The notes beneath the pieces were generated by a model that worked only from the letters and a program-made list of their open reading frames with translations, searched no databases and was not told the origin of the DNA. A stretch of 64,000 bases of DNA from Pseudomonas sp. S35. Its GTDB lineage: Bacteria > Pseudomonadota > Gammaproteobacteria > Pseudomonadales > Pseudomonadaceae. Made by a program: the position numbers and the translations under genes. Positions 9,002-21,599 of the stretch are shown here, one piece after another. The stretch spans positions 5,208,001 through 5,272,000 of the forward strand of contig NZ_CP019431.1 in NCBI RefSeq assembly GCF_009866765.1, in the 5' to 3' direction. Positions within the stretch are counted from its first letter, which is position 1. Every line of letters starts with the position of its first letter.

Positions 9002-10219
9002 TTAGGTACGGTATTCCGCGTTGATCTTCACGTACTCGTGGGACAGGTCGGTGGTCCAGATGGTTTCGCTGCACTCACCGCGACCCAACTCGATGCGGAT
9101 GGTGATTTCTTCCTGCTGCATCACCGCTGAGCCCTGGGCTTCGGTGTAGCTCTCGGCGCGGGCGCCACGGCTGGCGATGCACACATCACCGAGGAACACG
9201 TCGATCTTGCTCACGTCCAGGTCCGGCACACCGGCACGACCCACAGCGGCCAGGATGCGGCCCCAGTTCGGGTCAGACGCGAACAACGCCGTCTTGATCA
9301 GCGGCGAGTGCGCCACGGTGTAGCCGACATCCAGGCATTCCTGGTGATTGCCGCCACCGTTGACTTCAACCGTCACGAACTTGGTGGCGCCCTCGCCGTC
9401 GCGCACGATGGCCTGGGCCACGTCCATGCACACGTCGAACACAGCCTGCTTCAGGGCGGCAAACAGCGGCCCGCTGGCGCACGTGATTTCCGGCAGATCG
9501 GCTTGGCCGGTAGCGATCAGCATGCAGCAGTCGTTGGTCGACGTGTCGCCGTCGATGGTGATGCGGTTGAACGACTTGTTGGCGCCGTCCAGGATCAGGC
9601 TGTGCAGCACGTCGCGGGAGACTTTGGCGTCGGTGGCAATGTAGCCGAGCATGGTCGCCATGTTCGGGCGGATCATGCCTGCGCCTTTGCTGATACCGGT
9701 CACGGTGACCGTCACGCCATCGTGCACGAACTGGCGGCTCGCGCCTTTTGGCAGGGTGTCGGTGGTCATGATGCCAGTCGCGGCAGCCGCCCAGTTATCC
9801 ACAGACAGGTCATCCAGCGCGGCTTGCAGGGCGCCTTCGATTTTCTCGACCGGCAGCGGCTCGCCGATAACACCGGTGGAATACGGCAGCACTTGGCTGG
9901 CATCCACGCCGGTCAACTGGGCCAGCTTGGCACAGGTGCGCGCAGCGGCGACCAAACCAGGCTCACCGGTGCCTGCGTTGGCATTGCCGGTGTTGGTCAG
10001 CAGGTAGCGGATAGAGCCGGCAACGCGCTGTTTGGCCAGGATCACCGGAGCAGCGCAGAAGGCGTTAAGGGTGAACACACCGGCGACGGTCGAACCTTCG
10101 GCACAGCGCATTACCACCACATCCTTGCGCCCTGGGCGCTTGATGCCGGCCGACGCGATACCGAGTTCAAAACCGGCAACCGGGTGCAATGTGGGCAAAG
10201 GACCAAGACCAACAGCCAT
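9002..10219 (-). CDS. argJ: Bifunctional glutamate N-acetyltransferase/N-acetylglutamate synthase
   Basis: 405 residues, typical for ArgJ. It transfers acetyl from N-acetylornithine to glutamate in the cyclic arginine pathway and may also acetylate glutamate from acetyl-CoA. The self-cleavage motif with nucleophile Thr is visible as [11 protein letters not shown], near the middle of the chain. NTGNANAGTG and SDPNWGR are further family signatures. The start MAVGLGPLP has AAGGAG six bases upstream; the longer frame to 10396 lacks support. It lies between secA and the Nudix fusion, an order conserved with P. aeruginosa. Confidence 0.96.
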   Translation of the reverse strand: MAVGLGPLPTLHPVAGFELGIASAGIKRPGRKDVVVMRCAEGSTVAGVFTLNAFCAAPVILAKQRVAGSIRYLLTNTGNANAGTGEPGLVAAARTCAKLAQLTGVDASQVLPYSTGVIGEPLPVEKIEGALQAALDDLSVDNWAAAATGIMTTDTLPKGASRQFVHDGVTVTVTGISKGAGMIRPNMATMLGYIATDAKVSRDVLHSLILDGANKSFNRITIDGDTSTNDCCMLIATGQADLPEITCASGPLFAALKQAVFDVCMDVAQAIVRDGEGATKFVTVEVNGGGNHQECLDVGYTVAHSPLIKTALFASDPNWGRILAAVGRAGVPDLDVSKIDVFLGDVCIASRGARAESYTEAQGSAVMQQEEITIRIELGRGECSETIWTTDLSHEYVKINAEYRT

Positions 10220-10279
10220 GAATGCGCTCCTTAAAATAGGTGATGTCTGTGCCGTCGTGATCGACGGTGAAATTAATGG

Positions 10280-10313
10280 CAAAACGCCGCGACGGCAAAG
10301 GCCGGTCGCGGCG
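10280..10313 (-). terminator. Terminator of secA
   Basis: A nine-base perfect stem (CGCCGCGAC with GTCGCGGCG), followed on the minus strand by TTTTGCC. It stands 30 to 60 bases after the secA stop. Confidence 0.7.
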
Positions 10314-10341
10314 CGGGGTGTTGCAGCGTCAGGCGAAAATC

Positions 10342-13077
<2,736 letters not shown>

Positions 13078-13371
13078 ATCGGCAGGTTCTTCCACACATA
13101 GGGATGGAGGGCGCACCGTGAGTGGCCCGAGCAGCCCTCACGGCCGCATGCGAACGCGCATTCTACCCGGAATCGTGGGTGAGGAAAGTGGCGTTGTTCC
13201 CCGATGCTGGCATGGTGCTGTGAGAGGGCTTGTTTAAAATAAGGGCTTTTGCGCGAACTTCAACCCATAGAGCCCATTGATTTCATGGACAAAGCCTCGG
13301 CGATGCATTGCCCGGGGCCGGATAGACGGGTTCTGCTAAGATGGCAGCTCTGTTGCTTAAGGTGTCCAATA

Positions 13372-13827
13372 ATGGCATTTCGCCCTCTTACAGCCCGCGC
13401 GCCCAGCGTGTTGCTTCGCGAAGCCAAGCCGTTGAAAGCCATCTTTGGCCATGCGCAACGCTTGGGCCATTTGCAACGCCTGCTCGAAAGCCAACTGCAA
13501 CCCGCCGCCCGCGAGCATTGCCATGTGGCCTCTTGGCGTGAAGGTAATTTGCTATTGATTGTCACGGACGGTCACTGGGCGACCCGTTTGCGCTATCAGC
13601 AAAAACGCCTGCTGCGTCAACTGATGGCATTCGATGAATTTGCCAGCCTGACACGCATCCAGTTCAAAGTGCAGCCATCGACCGTGCAGCAAAGCGCAGT
13701 CGGCCACACCCTGGACCTTTCAGAGAATGCGGCCGAGACCATTCAGGCCACAGCCGACGGGATCAGCGATCCAGCCTTGCGCGCTGCACTTGAGCGGCTG
13801 GCCGCCCATGGCAAGCCCAAGGCCTGA
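13372..13827 (+). CDS. DUF721 (DciA-like) protein
   Basis: 151 residues with an N-terminal basic DUF721 domain (about 15-105), including the W-x-EGNLLLIVTDGHWATRLRY region. DciA proteins of this family are the ancestral loaders/partners of the replicative helicase DnaB where DnaC is missing. The gene next to secA is conserved in Pseudomonas and is the best candidate for that role here, but this is inferred from family and position. AAGGTG precedes the ATG, and an upstream extension to 13249 is unsupported. It is divergent from secA and converges on the HerA-like gene with only four bases between. Confidence 0.8.
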   Translation: MAFRPLTARAPSVLLREAKPLKAIFGHAQRLGHLQRLLESQLQPAAREHCHVASWREGNLLLIVTDGHWATRLRYQQKRLLRQLMAFDEFASLTRIQFKVQPSTVQQSAVGHTLDLSENAAETIQATADGISDPALRAALERLAAHGKPKA

Positions 13828-13831
13828 AGCG

Positions 13832-15322
13832 CTACTTGCGCTTGCTGCCGCCCAGCAAAGACCCCAACAAACCACGCACCAATTGGCGCCCCATCTGATT
13901 GGCCGCCTGTTGCATGGCTGACTTCAGCGCCTTGCCTGCGGTGGTTCCCAGGAACGCCCCGGCCTTGTCCGTGAAGCTAGGCTCCTCGGCGGCCTGCTTG
14001 GCCTCTTCGGTAGGCCCCAGTTCCTTGCGGGCCATCAGCACTTCATAGGCAGATTCCCGATCAATTGGCTTGTCATAACGGCCCAGCAACGGCGAGCTGG
14101 CCACCAGTGCGGCGCGCTCAGCCGCGCTGAGCGGCCCGATGCGCGATTGCGGTGGCGCGACCAGCACGCGCTGGACCACTTGCGGCGTGCCTTTTTCCTG
14201 CAAGGTGCCCACCAATGCTTCACCCGTACCCAATTCGGTCAACACCGACAAGGCATCAAATTCAGGATTGGGCCGGAACCCGTCCGCCACTGCCCGCAGA
14301 GACTTCTGTTCTTTGGTGGTGAACGCTCGCAGGCCGTGCTGCACCCGCAAACCGAGTTGCGCCAGCACGGTGTCCGGCAGGTCACCCGGCGATTGGGTGA
14401 CGAAATACACGCCAACGCCTTTGGAACGAATCAACCGCACCACTTGCTCCAGCCGCTCTTGCAACGCCTTGGGCGTGTCGGCGAACAACAGATGCGCTTC
14501 GTCGAAAAAGAGCGCCAGCAGCGGTTTGTCGGCGTCGCCGCGCTCCGGCAGTTGCTCGAACAACTCCGCCAACAGCCATAACAGGAAGGTCGCGTACACC
14601 TTCGGCGCCTCATGCACCAGGCGGCTGGCGTCCAGCAGGTGGATACGCCCACGACCGTCACCGGTGGGCTGCAAGATGTCTTCAAGCTGCAAGGCCGGCT
14701 CGCCAAACAACGCCTCGGCACCCTGCTGCTCCAAGATAGCCAAACGCCGCAACAGCGCCTGGCTGGAGCCGGTGGTCATCAACGCCGCGTCGTCGCCAAG
14801 CAGTTCCGGGTGGTAGCGCAGGTGGTTGAGCAGCGCCTTAAGGTCCTTGAGATCCAGCAGCAACAGGCCTTCGCGATCCGCCACCTTGAATGCCGCATAA
14901 AGAGCCGACTGCTGGCTGTCAGTCAGTTCCAGCAGGCTGCCGAGCAACAATGGCCCCATCTCACTGATCGTGGTGCGCAATGGATGACCGGACTGCCCGT
15001 GGATATCCCACAGCGTGACCGGATACGCCTTGCCCGTGTAATTAAGGAAAGGCATCCCGGCGATACGCTCGGCCACCTTGCCCTGAGGGTTGGCGGCGGC
15101 ACCCAGGCCACAGAGGTCACCTTTGATGTCAGCCGCAAATACCGCCACGCCCGCATCACTGAAGGCTTCAGCCAGGCGTTGCAACGTGACGGTCTTGCCC
15201 GTGCCCGTCGCGCCGGCGATCAACCCGTGGCGGTTGGCCAGGCGCATGGCCTGGGCAATGGGCTGGCCGTCAAGGCCGGCACCGATAAGAAGTTGCGTGG
15301 AATCAGGCATTTCGTCACCCAT
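13832..15322 (-). CDS. HerA-like helicase/ATPase, YjgR family (DUF853)
   Basis: 496 residues, or 492 if the second ATG at 15310 is used; neither has a strong ribosome site. Walker A is GATGTGKTVTLQRLAEAF near residue 36, with FAADIKGDLCG just after it. The Walker B-like region is LLALFFDEAHLLFAD, followed by VRLIRSKGVGVYFVTQSP. The C-terminal tail is Gly/Lys-rich (LGGSKRK). It belongs to the FtsK/HerA P-loop superfamily; YjgR itself has no settled role. The gene stands alone, convergent with the DUF721 gene. Confidence 0.87.
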   Translation of the reverse strand: MGDEMPDSTQLLIGAGLDGQPIAQAMRLANRHGLIAGATGTGKTVTLQRLAEAFSDAGVAVFAADIKGDLCGLGAAANPQGKVAERIAGMPFLNYTGKAYPVTLWDIHGQSGHPLRTTISEMGPLLLGSLLELTDSQQSALYAAFKVADREGLLLLDLKDLKALLNHLRYHPELLGDDAALMTTGSSQALLRRLAILEQQGAEALFGEPALQLEDILQPTGDGRGRIHLLDASRLVHEAPKVYATFLLWLLAELFEQLPERGDADKPLLALFFDEAHLLFADTPKALQERLEQVVRLIRSKGVGVYFVTQSPGDLPDTVLAQLGLRVQHGLRAFTTKEQKSLRAVADGFRPNPEFDALSVLTELGTGEALVGTLQEKGTPQVVQRVLVAPPQSRIGPLSAAERAALVASSPLLGRYDKPIDRESAYEVLMARKELGPTEEAKQAAEEPSFTDKAGAFLGTTAGKALKSAMQQAANQMGRQLVRGLLGSLLGGSKRK

Positions 15323-15500
15323 GGTTAATCTTTAGTAGCGCTAGGTCGATAAGACAGATGTGAGACCCATAAAGTCGAAAAATCACTCAGATAGTTCCTA
15401 CAGGGACCAACGGAAATATCAAACTTTTTTTACGCTGCCCTTCCGCGTGTTCCACAAGGACGCGCTTCGGATATTAAGACCTTAGCGGACCCTTCAAGCT

Positions 15501-17390
15501 ATGAATAAAAATCTGCGTTTCAGCCACAAGATCCTGCTTGCAGCCTCCCTTATCGTCATCGCCGCCTTCGCACTGTTCACCCTTTACAACGATTACCTGC
15601 AACGTAACGCTATTCGTGACGACCTCAACAATTACCTGCATGAAATGGGCGATGTCACCGCCAGCAATATTCAGACTTGGCTCACCGGGCGCATTGCACT
15701 GGTGGAAAACGCGGCACAAAACATCGCCATCAACCCTGAGCCTGCGACGGTTGCCAGCCTGCTGGAACAGAAAACGCTGACGTCTTCCTTCATGGCGACT
15801 TACGTGGGTGACAGCAAAGGGGCCTTCACCATCCGCCCCGACACCAAGATGCCGGATGGCTTCGACCCCCGCGTTCGCCCTTGGTACAAAGGTGCCCAGA
15901 GCAGCAACGGTTCGACCCTGACTGAACCGTACATCGACGCCGCCACCGGGCAATTGATCATTTCCATCGCCACCCCCAGCGCCAAAGGAGGCCAGAGCAT
16001 CGGCGTGGTGGGCGGCGACCTCAGCCTGCAAACCCTGGTGGATAACATCGGCGCGCTGAACTTCGGCGGCATGGGCTATGCGTTCCTGGTCAGCGCCGAC
16101 GGCAAAGTGCTGGTACACCCGGACAAAAACCTGGTGATGAAAACCCTGACCGATGTGTATCCGAAAAACACGCCGAAGATCAGTGGCAACTTCAGTGAAG
16201 TCGAGGCCAACGGCAAGGACAACATCGTGACCTTCACACCGATCAAAGGCCTGCCGTCGGTGAACTGGTACTTGGGCATTTCGGTCGATAAAGACAAATC
16301 CTTCGCCATGCTCAGCGAATTCCGTACCTCGGCGGTCATCGCCACCATCATTGCCGTGGTGATCATTATTGCCCTGCTGGGCATGCTGATTCGCGTGCTG
16401 TTGCAGCCGCTGCACGTGATGACCCGCGCCATGCAGGATATCGCCGACGGCGAAGGTGACCTGACGCGCCGCCTGACCATCCAGAACCACGATGAGTTCG
16501 GCACCCTGGCTAACGCTTTCAACCGCTTCGTGGAGCGGATTCACACGTCCATCCGTGAAGTATCTTCAGCCACCGAGCAGGTCAACGAAGTGGCACTGCG
16601 GGTTGTCAGCGCCTCCAACTCGTCGATGGTCAACTCCGACGAACAGGCCAACCGCACCAACAGCGTGGCTGCCGCCATCAACGAACTGGGCGCCGCCGCG
16701 CAGGAAATAGCGCGCAACGCTGCACAAGCGTCCAACCAGGCCAGCGACGCGCGGCACTTGGCCGAAGACGGTCAACAGGTGGTTGAACGCAATATCAAGG
16801 CGATGACGCAGTTGTCCGCGATGATCAGCGCATCCAGCAGCAATATCGAAGCGCTTAACAGCAAGACCGTGAACATCGGTCAGATTCTCGAGGTGATCAC
16901 CAGCATCTCGCAGCAAACCAACCTGCTGGCGCTGAACGCAGCCATCGAGGCGGCCCGCGCCGGGGAAGCCGGACGCGGGTTTGCAGTGGTGGCCGATGAA
17001 GTACGCAACCTGGCACACCGCACCCAGGAATCGGCGCAGCAAGTACAAAAGATGATCGAGGAACTGCAAGTCGGCGCCCGGGATTCGGTCAGCACCATGA
17101 GCGACAGCCAACGCCACAGCCAGGACAGCGTGGAAATCGCCAACCTCGCCGGTGAGCGCCTCAACAGCGTGACCCAACGTATTGGTGAGATCGACGGCAT
17201 GAACCAATCAGTCGCCACCGCCACTGAGGAACAAACCTCGGTCGTCGAGTCGATCAATATGGACATCACGGAGATCAACACCCTCAATCAGGAAGGCGTG
17301 GAAAACCTGCAATCGACCCTGCGTGCGTGCGCCGACCTGGAACAGCAAGCGGCGCGGTTGAAGCAATTGGTGGGCAGCTTCCGGATCTGA
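15501..17390 (+). CDS. Methyl-accepting chemoreceptor for amino acids, PctA/PctB/PctC-like
   Basis: 629 residues. TM1 (10-30), a periplasmic double-Cache domain (about 31-275), TM2 (277-300), HAMP, then a cytoplasmic signalling hairpin with [20 protein letters not shown]. The N-terminus ([11 protein letters not shown]...[12 protein letters not shown]) is very close to my memory of PctA of P. aeruginosa. Amino-acid-binding dCache residues are kept: R126, W128, Y129, Y144 and D173. Position 121, Tyr in PctA, is Phe here. It probably senses L-amino acids, with exact range unknown. The 178 bases upstream hold its promoter, but no clear sigma factor site was seen. Confidence 0.9.
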   Translation: MNKNLRFSHKILLAASLIVIAAFALFTLYNDYLQRNAIRDDLNNYLHEMGDVTASNIQTWLTGRIALVENAAQNIAINPEPATVASLLEQKTLTSSFMATYVGDSKGAFTIRPDTKMPDGFDPRVRPWYKGAQSSNGSTLTEPYIDAATGQLIISIATPSAKGGQSIGVVGGDLSLQTLVDNIGALNFGGMGYAFLVSADGKVLVHPDKNLVMKTLTDVYPKNTPKISGNFSEVEANGKDNIVTFTPIKGLPSVNWYLGISVDKDKSFAMLSEFRTSAVIATIIAVVIIIALLGMLIRVLLQPLHVMTRAMQDIADGEGDLTRRLTIQNHDEFGTLANAFNRFVERIHTSIREVSSATEQVNEVALRVVSASNSSMVNSDEQANRTNSVAAAINELGAAAQEIARNAAQASNQASDARHLAEDGQQVVERNIKAMTQLSAMISASSSNIEALNSKTVNIGQILEVITSISQQTNLLALNAAIEAARAGEAGRGFAVVADEVRNLAHRTQESAQQVQKMIEELQVGARDSVSTMSDSQRHSQDSVEIANLAGERLNSVTQRIGEIDGMNQSVATATEEQTSVVESINMDITEINTLNQEGVENLQSTLRACADLEQQAARLKQLVGSFRI

Positions 17391-17396
17391 TACGCG

Positions 17397-17567
17397 TTAT
17401 TTCGCGGCGGTATCAGACTTGGCCTGCTCGCGCTCCCACAACTCGGCGGCACCTGGAAAGTCGGTGCCGTCGTCGCTGTCCAGGTCGTCCGGGTCGTACC
17501 GGCTTAAACACCCCTCACCCAGTGTTGCCGGGGCTTTGGAGGTGGCTTTGTCCAGTGGGTCACTCAT
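17397..17567 (-). CDS. Small acidic conserved protein, unknown function
   Basis: A 56-residue ORF with GAGG eight bases before the ATG, and a stop seven bases from the chemoreceptor stop. The sequence is very acidic in the middle (YDPDDLDSDDGTDFPGAAEL) and ends in a short charged helix-like segment (WEREQAKSDTAAK). One Cys (C20) is present. No domain recognised, no signal peptide, no membrane segment. It lies just downstream of purU on the same strand but beyond the purU terminator, as a small gene does in P. aeruginosa at the same place (PA4313, from memory). Confidence 0.7.
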   Translation of the reverse strand: MSDPLDKATSKAPATLGEGCLSRYDPDDLDSDDGTDFPGAAELWEREQAKSDTAAK

Positions 17568-17589
17568 CGATCAATCCTCAACGCCAGAC

Positions 17590-17629
17590 AAAGAAAAAGG
17601 GCCTGGGGAGATTTAACGCCCAGGCCCTT
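17590..17629 (-). terminator. Terminator of purU
   Basis: An eleven-base perfect stem (AAGGGCCTGGG with CCCAGGCCCTT), followed on the minus strand by TTTCTTTG, 25 bases after the purU stop. It would insulate the small downstream gene. Confidence 0.9.
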
Positions 17630-17653
17630 CATTCTTCAATCAAAACGCTGCGA

Positions 17654-18502
17654 TCAGAACACGACGGTCTTGTTGCCGTGCACCAGCACGCGGTCTTCCA
17701 AGTGGTAGCGCAGGCCACGGGCCAGCACCATCTTCTCGACATCGCGACCGAAGCGCACCATGTCTTCAATGCTGTCGCTATGGCTGACGCGCACCACGTC
17801 TTGCTCGATGATCGGCCCCGCATCCAGCTCTTCGGTGACGTAATGGCAGGTTGCGCCAATCAACTTCACGCCCCGCAGGGACGCCTGGTGGTAAGGCTTG
17901 GCCCCGACAAACGATGGCAGGAAACTGTGGTGAATGTTGATCACCTTGCCGGCATATTCGCGGCAGAGTTCCGGCGGCAGGATCTGCATGTAACGCGCCA
18001 GCACCACCACATCGGCTTCATGTTGCTTGACCAGACGGGAAACCTCGGCGAACGCCGGTTCCTTGTCCTGTGGATTGACCGGTACGTGGTAGTACGGGAT
18101 GCCATGCCACTCGACCATGCTACGCAGGTCGTCATGATTGGATATCACACACGCGATCTCGCAATCGAGTTCATCACTGTGCCAACGGTGCAGCAAGTCG
18201 GCCAGGCAATGGGATTCGCGGCTGGCCATCAACACCACGCGTTTTTTCTGCTCGGTGTCGGTGATGTGCCAGGTCATCGAAAACTCTTCGGCGATTGGCG
18301 CAAAGGCCTCGCGAAAAGCCTCAAGACCAAAGGGCAGCGTGTCGGCACGGATTTCGTGACGCATGAAGAACCAACCGCTGAGATTGTCCGAGTGATGGCT
18401 CGCCTCGGTGATCCAGCCGTTGTGGGAGGCCAGAAAGTTACTGACTTTGGCAACGATGCCAACCCGGTCCGGGCAAGCAATCACCAGCCGAAAAGTGCGC
18501 AT
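17654..18502 (-). CDS. purU: Formyltetrahydrofolate deformylase
   Basis: 282 residues. An N-terminal ACT domain (about 1-80, FRLVIACPDRVGIVAKVS) is followed by a formyltransferase-type domain with the conserved NIHHSFLPSFVGAKPYHQA region and the later IGATCHYVTEELDAGPII. PurU hydrolyses 10-formyl-THF to formate and THF, balancing one-carbon pools and feeding PurT. The start MRTFRLV is preferred over the longer frame at 18538 because the family begins there. Divergent from mvaT, as in P. aeruginosa PA4314-PA4315. Confidence 0.95.
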   Translation of the reverse strand: MRTFRLVIACPDRVGIVAKVSNFLASHNGWITEASHHSDNLSGWFFMRHEIRADTLPFGLEAFREAFAPIAEEFSMTWHITDTEQKKRVVLMASRESHCLADLLHRWHSDELDCEIACVISNHDDLRSMVEWHGIPYYHVPVNPQDKEPAFAEVSRLVKQHEADVVVLARYMQILPPELCREYAGKVINIHHSFLPSFVGAKPYHQASLRGVKLIGATCHYVTEELDAGPIIEQDVVRVSHSDSIEDMVRFGRDVEKMVLARGLRYHLEDRVLVHGNKTVVF

Positions 18503-18774
18503 TAGGGGGAAACTCCAGAACTTCGCAAAGGTTGCCATTCTAGCGATTGCGCGGGAAAACTGCAGTATTCGTTAAGCTTTATTCTGATCACACCCCTTGC
18601 CTTACCCCCTAACAGCCTATGGCTTTGACCGTTTTATATGAATCTAACGCACCTCGCGCGCGCCCTCCCGAATTCCAAGGAGATTATGTTTAGGCCCACG
18701 ACCTTGTAATTAACTCGATTGCGCAACCTCGCTCCAAACATTTAAAGTAATTCACATAAATGTCTGCTTAAATG

Positions 18775-18803
18775 TTTACTTGAGCAAACTGCCTGACTAT
18801 TAT
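18775..18803 (+). promoter_or_regulatory. Sigma-70 promoter of mvaT in an AT-rich gap
   Basis: TTTACT and TATTAT with exactly 17 bases between, 47 bases upstream of the mvaT ATG. The whole purU-mvaT gap (18503-18849) is notably AT-rich, with runs such as TTTAAAGTAATT and AAATGTTTACTT. That is the kind of DNA MvaT itself binds, so self-repression is plausible. Nothing else was recognised in the gap. Confidence 0.65.
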
Positions 18804-18849
18804 TAGGCCACTGTCCCTGTCAATCAGCGTTCTACATAAGGTAGTCCAC

Positions 18850-19224
18850 ATGTCTCTGATCAACGAATACCGCGCCACCGAAGAAGCTATCAAAGAGCTT
18901 CAAGCTCGTTTGAAGAACCTGTCCCAAGACGACAAACTGAAAACCGAGCTGGAATTCGAAGGCAAACTGCGCACCCTCATGGGTGAATACTCCAAATCCC
19001 TGCGTGACATCATCGCGCTGCTGGATCCTGAGTCGAAAGTTAAAGCACCTCGTGGCGCTGTAAAAACGACCGGCACCAAGCGCGCTCGCAAGGTCAAGCA
19101 ATACAAAAACCCGCATAACGGCGAAGTGATTGAAACCAAAGGTGGCAACCACAAAACGCTGAAAGAGTGGAAAGCCAAGTGGGGCGGTGACGTGGTTGAA
19201 GGCTGGGCTACCCTGCTGGGTTAA
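18850..19224 (+). CDS. mvaT: Xenogeneic silencer MvaT (H-NS functional analogue)
   Basis: 124 residues. An N-terminal coiled coil for dimerisation and oligomerisation (about 1-60), a basic linker (residues 63-85, rich in Lys/Arg), and a C-terminal DNA-binding domain. The AT-pincer residues known from MvaT, R80, G99 and N100, are all present at the same numbers. The protein binds AT-rich DNA and silences horizontally acquired genes. AAGG stands ten bases before the start and a strong terminator follows, so it is monocistronic. Confidence 0.96.
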   Translation: MSLINEYRATEEAIKELQARLKNLSQDDKLKTELEFEGKLRTLMGEYSKSLRDIIALLDPESKVKAPRGAVKTTGTKRARKVKQYKNPHNGEVIETKGGNHKTLKEWKAKWGGDVVEGWATLLG

Positions 19225-19259
19225 GCTTCGCCAGGCCTGCGCCTGATACGCGACACATT

Positions 19260-19288
19260 AAAAACGCCAGCTTGCTGGCGTTTTTATT
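19260..19288. terminator. Bidirectional terminator between mvaT and sbcB
   Basis: A ten-base perfect stem (AAAACGCCAG with CTGGCGTTTT), four-base loop, A run before and T run after. It works for both convergent genes. Confidence 0.93.
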
Positions 19289-19294
19289 ACTTGT

Positions 19295-20740
19295 CTATTC
19301 TGCAAACCCTGACTGCTGGTTCAAACGAAGAACCAAGGAATTGGCATATTCCTGCCACTGCTGCAGCACCTGCCGCTGAAACGGCGTCGCACTAACCGCC
19401 AACTCTTGCCAGGCTTGATTAAATGCCTCAAGGGTATTCGGCGCACCCCACTCAGAATTTGACAAACGTTGCTGACAGAAAAGTTTCCAGCGTTGTTGCT
19501 CCTCACTGTTCAACGTATCGGGGAAGTTACGCGCACGGTAGCGAAACAATAATTCCGGTAACCGTTGATCATCGAAAGGCCACTGCTGGCGCGCCAATTG
19601 CGCAGGTTCAGTCATTCGGACTTGCTCACATAACCGCCGATCACGATCGCCAATAAAACCATCGTAGAGCTGCTGCTCCGGGTCAGCATTCGGTGCAAAT
19701 TCCTCATCGGCATAAATTGCCGCCAACTTATCGCGCCAAAGTTCCTGTGCGTCAGTTAGCCGCAGCGCCCGCGACTGATAAGCCCCCCTGTCCAATTGCA
19801 GCCGCTCCCAGTCTTCGGCCCGCAGTACGCTCAAAGGAGCGACCACAGGGCAGCGATTGATATGCACCAACTTGAGCGGTACCGGCAACTCACCCTCGGC
19901 AAGCTCATCACGGCGGGTGTAAAGGCGTTCGCGCAAGGCGTCGGCATCCATATCCAGCAGGCCCTGGGGATCGAGCCCAAGGTCGCAAACAATCAACGCA
20001 TTGCGATTACGCGGGTGCCAGGCCAAAGGCAGCACGACCCCCAGGTAATGACGTTCAGCGGAAAATCGCCCGGATATATGCACCATCGGTTGCAACAAGC
20101 GCACCTGGTCCATTACTCGTTGTTTGCTGCGCAGTTGAAACAGCCAGTCGTAGAGTTTGGGCTGTTTCTCTCGAACCAATCGCGCCAGCGCAATCGTGGC
20201 GCGCACGTCGGATAACGCATCGTGGGCCTGGCCATGATCAATGCCATTGGCGGCAGTCAGGCGCTCAAGCTTGAGCGTTACGCGCCCATCGTCCTGGGGC
20301 CATTCGATGCCCCCTGGCCGCAGGGCGTAAGCGGTGCGAACCACGTCGATCAAATCCCAACGGCTATTACCGCCCTGCCACTCGCGCGCATACGGATCAA
20401 AAAAGTTGCGATACAAGCTGTAGCGCGTCATCTCATCATCAAAGCGCAGCGTGTTATAGCCGGCACCACAGGTGCCCGGAGCAGCGAGCTCAGCGTGTAC
20501 CCGGGTCATGAAATCGGCTTCGGCCAGGCCTTTCTCCGCCAATATCTGCGGGGTGATGCCAGTGATCGCACACGCCGCGGGATGGGGCAGGATATCGTCG
20601 CTCGGCTGGCAATACAGATTGACCGGTGAACCGACTTCGTTGAGATCGAAATCCGTGCGAATTCCGGCTACCTGAAGCGGGCGATCACGGCGCGGGTTGA
20701 TGCCGGTGGTTTCATAGTCGTACCAGAAAATGGAGGTCAC
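19295..20740 (-). CDS. sbcB: Exodeoxyribonuclease I
   Basis: 481 residues, normal for ExoI, a 3'-5' single-strand DNA exonuclease of recombination and mismatch repair. The DEDDh exonuclease domain opens with FWYDYETTGINP (D8, E10) and includes DRPLQVAGIRTD. HDALSDVRAT carries further metal and catalytic residues (exo III). The middle SH3-like part and C-terminal helical extension (PEQQLYDGFIGDRDRRL) are present. The start is GTG, with AGGAA seven bases upstream. Convergent with mvaT. Confidence 0.96.
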   Translation of the reverse strand: MTSIFWYDYETTGINPRRDRPLQVAGIRTDFDLNEVGSPVNLYCQPSDDILPHPAACAITGITPQILAEKGLAEADFMTRVHAELAAPGTCGAGYNTLRFDDEMTRYSLYRNFFDPYAREWQGGNSRWDLIDVVRTAYALRPGGIEWPQDDGRVTLKLERLTAANGIDHGQAHDALSDVRATIALARLVREKQPKLYDWLFQLRSKQRVMDQVRLLQPMVHISGRFSAERHYLGVVLPLAWHPRNRNALIVCDLGLDPQGLLDMDADALRERLYTRRDELAEGELPVPLKLVHINRCPVVAPLSVLRAEDWERLQLDRGAYQSRALRLTDAQELWRDKLAAIYADEEFAPNADPEQQLYDGFIGDRDRRLCEQVRMTEPAQLARQQWPFDDQRLPELLFRYRARNFPDTLNSEEQQRWKLFCQQRLSNSEWGAPNTLEAFNQAWQELAVSATPFQRQVLQQWQEYANSLVLRLNQQSGFAE

Positions 20741-20906
20741 GGGCTATTCCTGTGCTGAAGGTCGACAAAGTCTAGGCGCTGAACCGCGCCTGGGGAAAGC
20801 GACAAATAACTGTACAAACATCCAGAAAAATCTTGAGAGGTTGCTTCCACCGCCGACACTGCTAGCATCCGTGTCTCCCAAATGCTCTGCACTGCCAAGG
20901 ATCGCG

Positions 20907-21599
20907 ATGCCATCAGCCCCATTGGACACCCGCTACCAGATCGAGACGCCAGAAGGCATCGACCTGGCATTGCGCCCAGCCGGCCTGGTGCCCCGGGCGC
21001 TGGCCTTTGCCTTCGACCTCGGCGCACGCGGTGTGATCATGGGCGTGCTCCTGGTGCCATTGGCCTTGCTTGGCAACATTGGTATCGGCCTGGGCTCGCT
21101 ACTGCTGTTCCTGGCCAGTTGGTGGTACATGGTGCTGTTCGAGGTGCTCAACCAGGGCTGCTCGCCAGGTAAACAGGTCATGGGCCTGCGTGTCGTGCAG
21201 GACGACGGCACGCCCATTGGCTGGTCGGCGTCACTCATCCGCAACCTGCTTCGGTTTGTCGACATGCTGCCTTTTGGCTATTGTCTCGGCGCCATCAGTT
21301 GCCTGCAACATCCTCACTTCAAACGCCTGGGCGACTTGGCCGCTGGCACGTTGGTGGTCTACCGCGAACAGCCTCTGGTGCGCCCCCAGGTGCCTCAGGC
21401 TGCGGCACTGCGTTTACCGTTTGCCCTGGACCTGAGTGAACAGCGGGCCATCCTGGGTTTTGCAGAACGCCAGGGTGAACTGTCCGCCGAACGAGTACAT
21501 GAGCTCGCCTCGATCCTCGCAACGCCGCTGCACGTCTCTCCGGCACGTGCCGTAGAGCAACTCAATGGCGTGGCGCGCGGCCTGTTGGGGCCGATATGA
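20907..21599 (+). CDS. RDD-family membrane protein
   Basis: 230 residues, first gene of a six-gene unit. The RDD motif region is visible at the N-terminus (LVPRALAFAFDLGARG). Hydrophobic segments follow at about 40-60 and 65-85, then GCSPGKQVMGLRVVQDDG, a family signature, and a third segment near 120-140. The C-terminal 70 residues are soluble. AAGGAT sits six bases before the ATG; the longer frame from 20730 overlaps the sbcB start and is rejected. RDD proteins are small membrane proteins, some linked to transport. The next ATG overlaps its stop by four bases. Confidence 0.87.
   Translation: MPSAPLDTRYQIETPEGIDLALRPAGLVPRALAFAFDLGARGVIMGVLLVPLALLGNIGIGLGSLLLFLASWWYMVLFEVLNQGCSPGKQVMGLRVVQDDGTPIGWSASLIRNLLRFVDMLPFGYCLGAISCLQHPHFKRLGDLAAGTLVVYREQPLVRPQVPQAAALRLPFALDLSEQRAILGFAERQGELSAERVHELASILATPLHVSPARAVEQLNGVARGLLGPI

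Noticed and set aside
17419..17616. Plus-strand ORF over the small acidic gene
   Set aside because: The minus-strand 56-residue frame has the better start and ribosome site; the plus-strand frame ends in the purU terminator.
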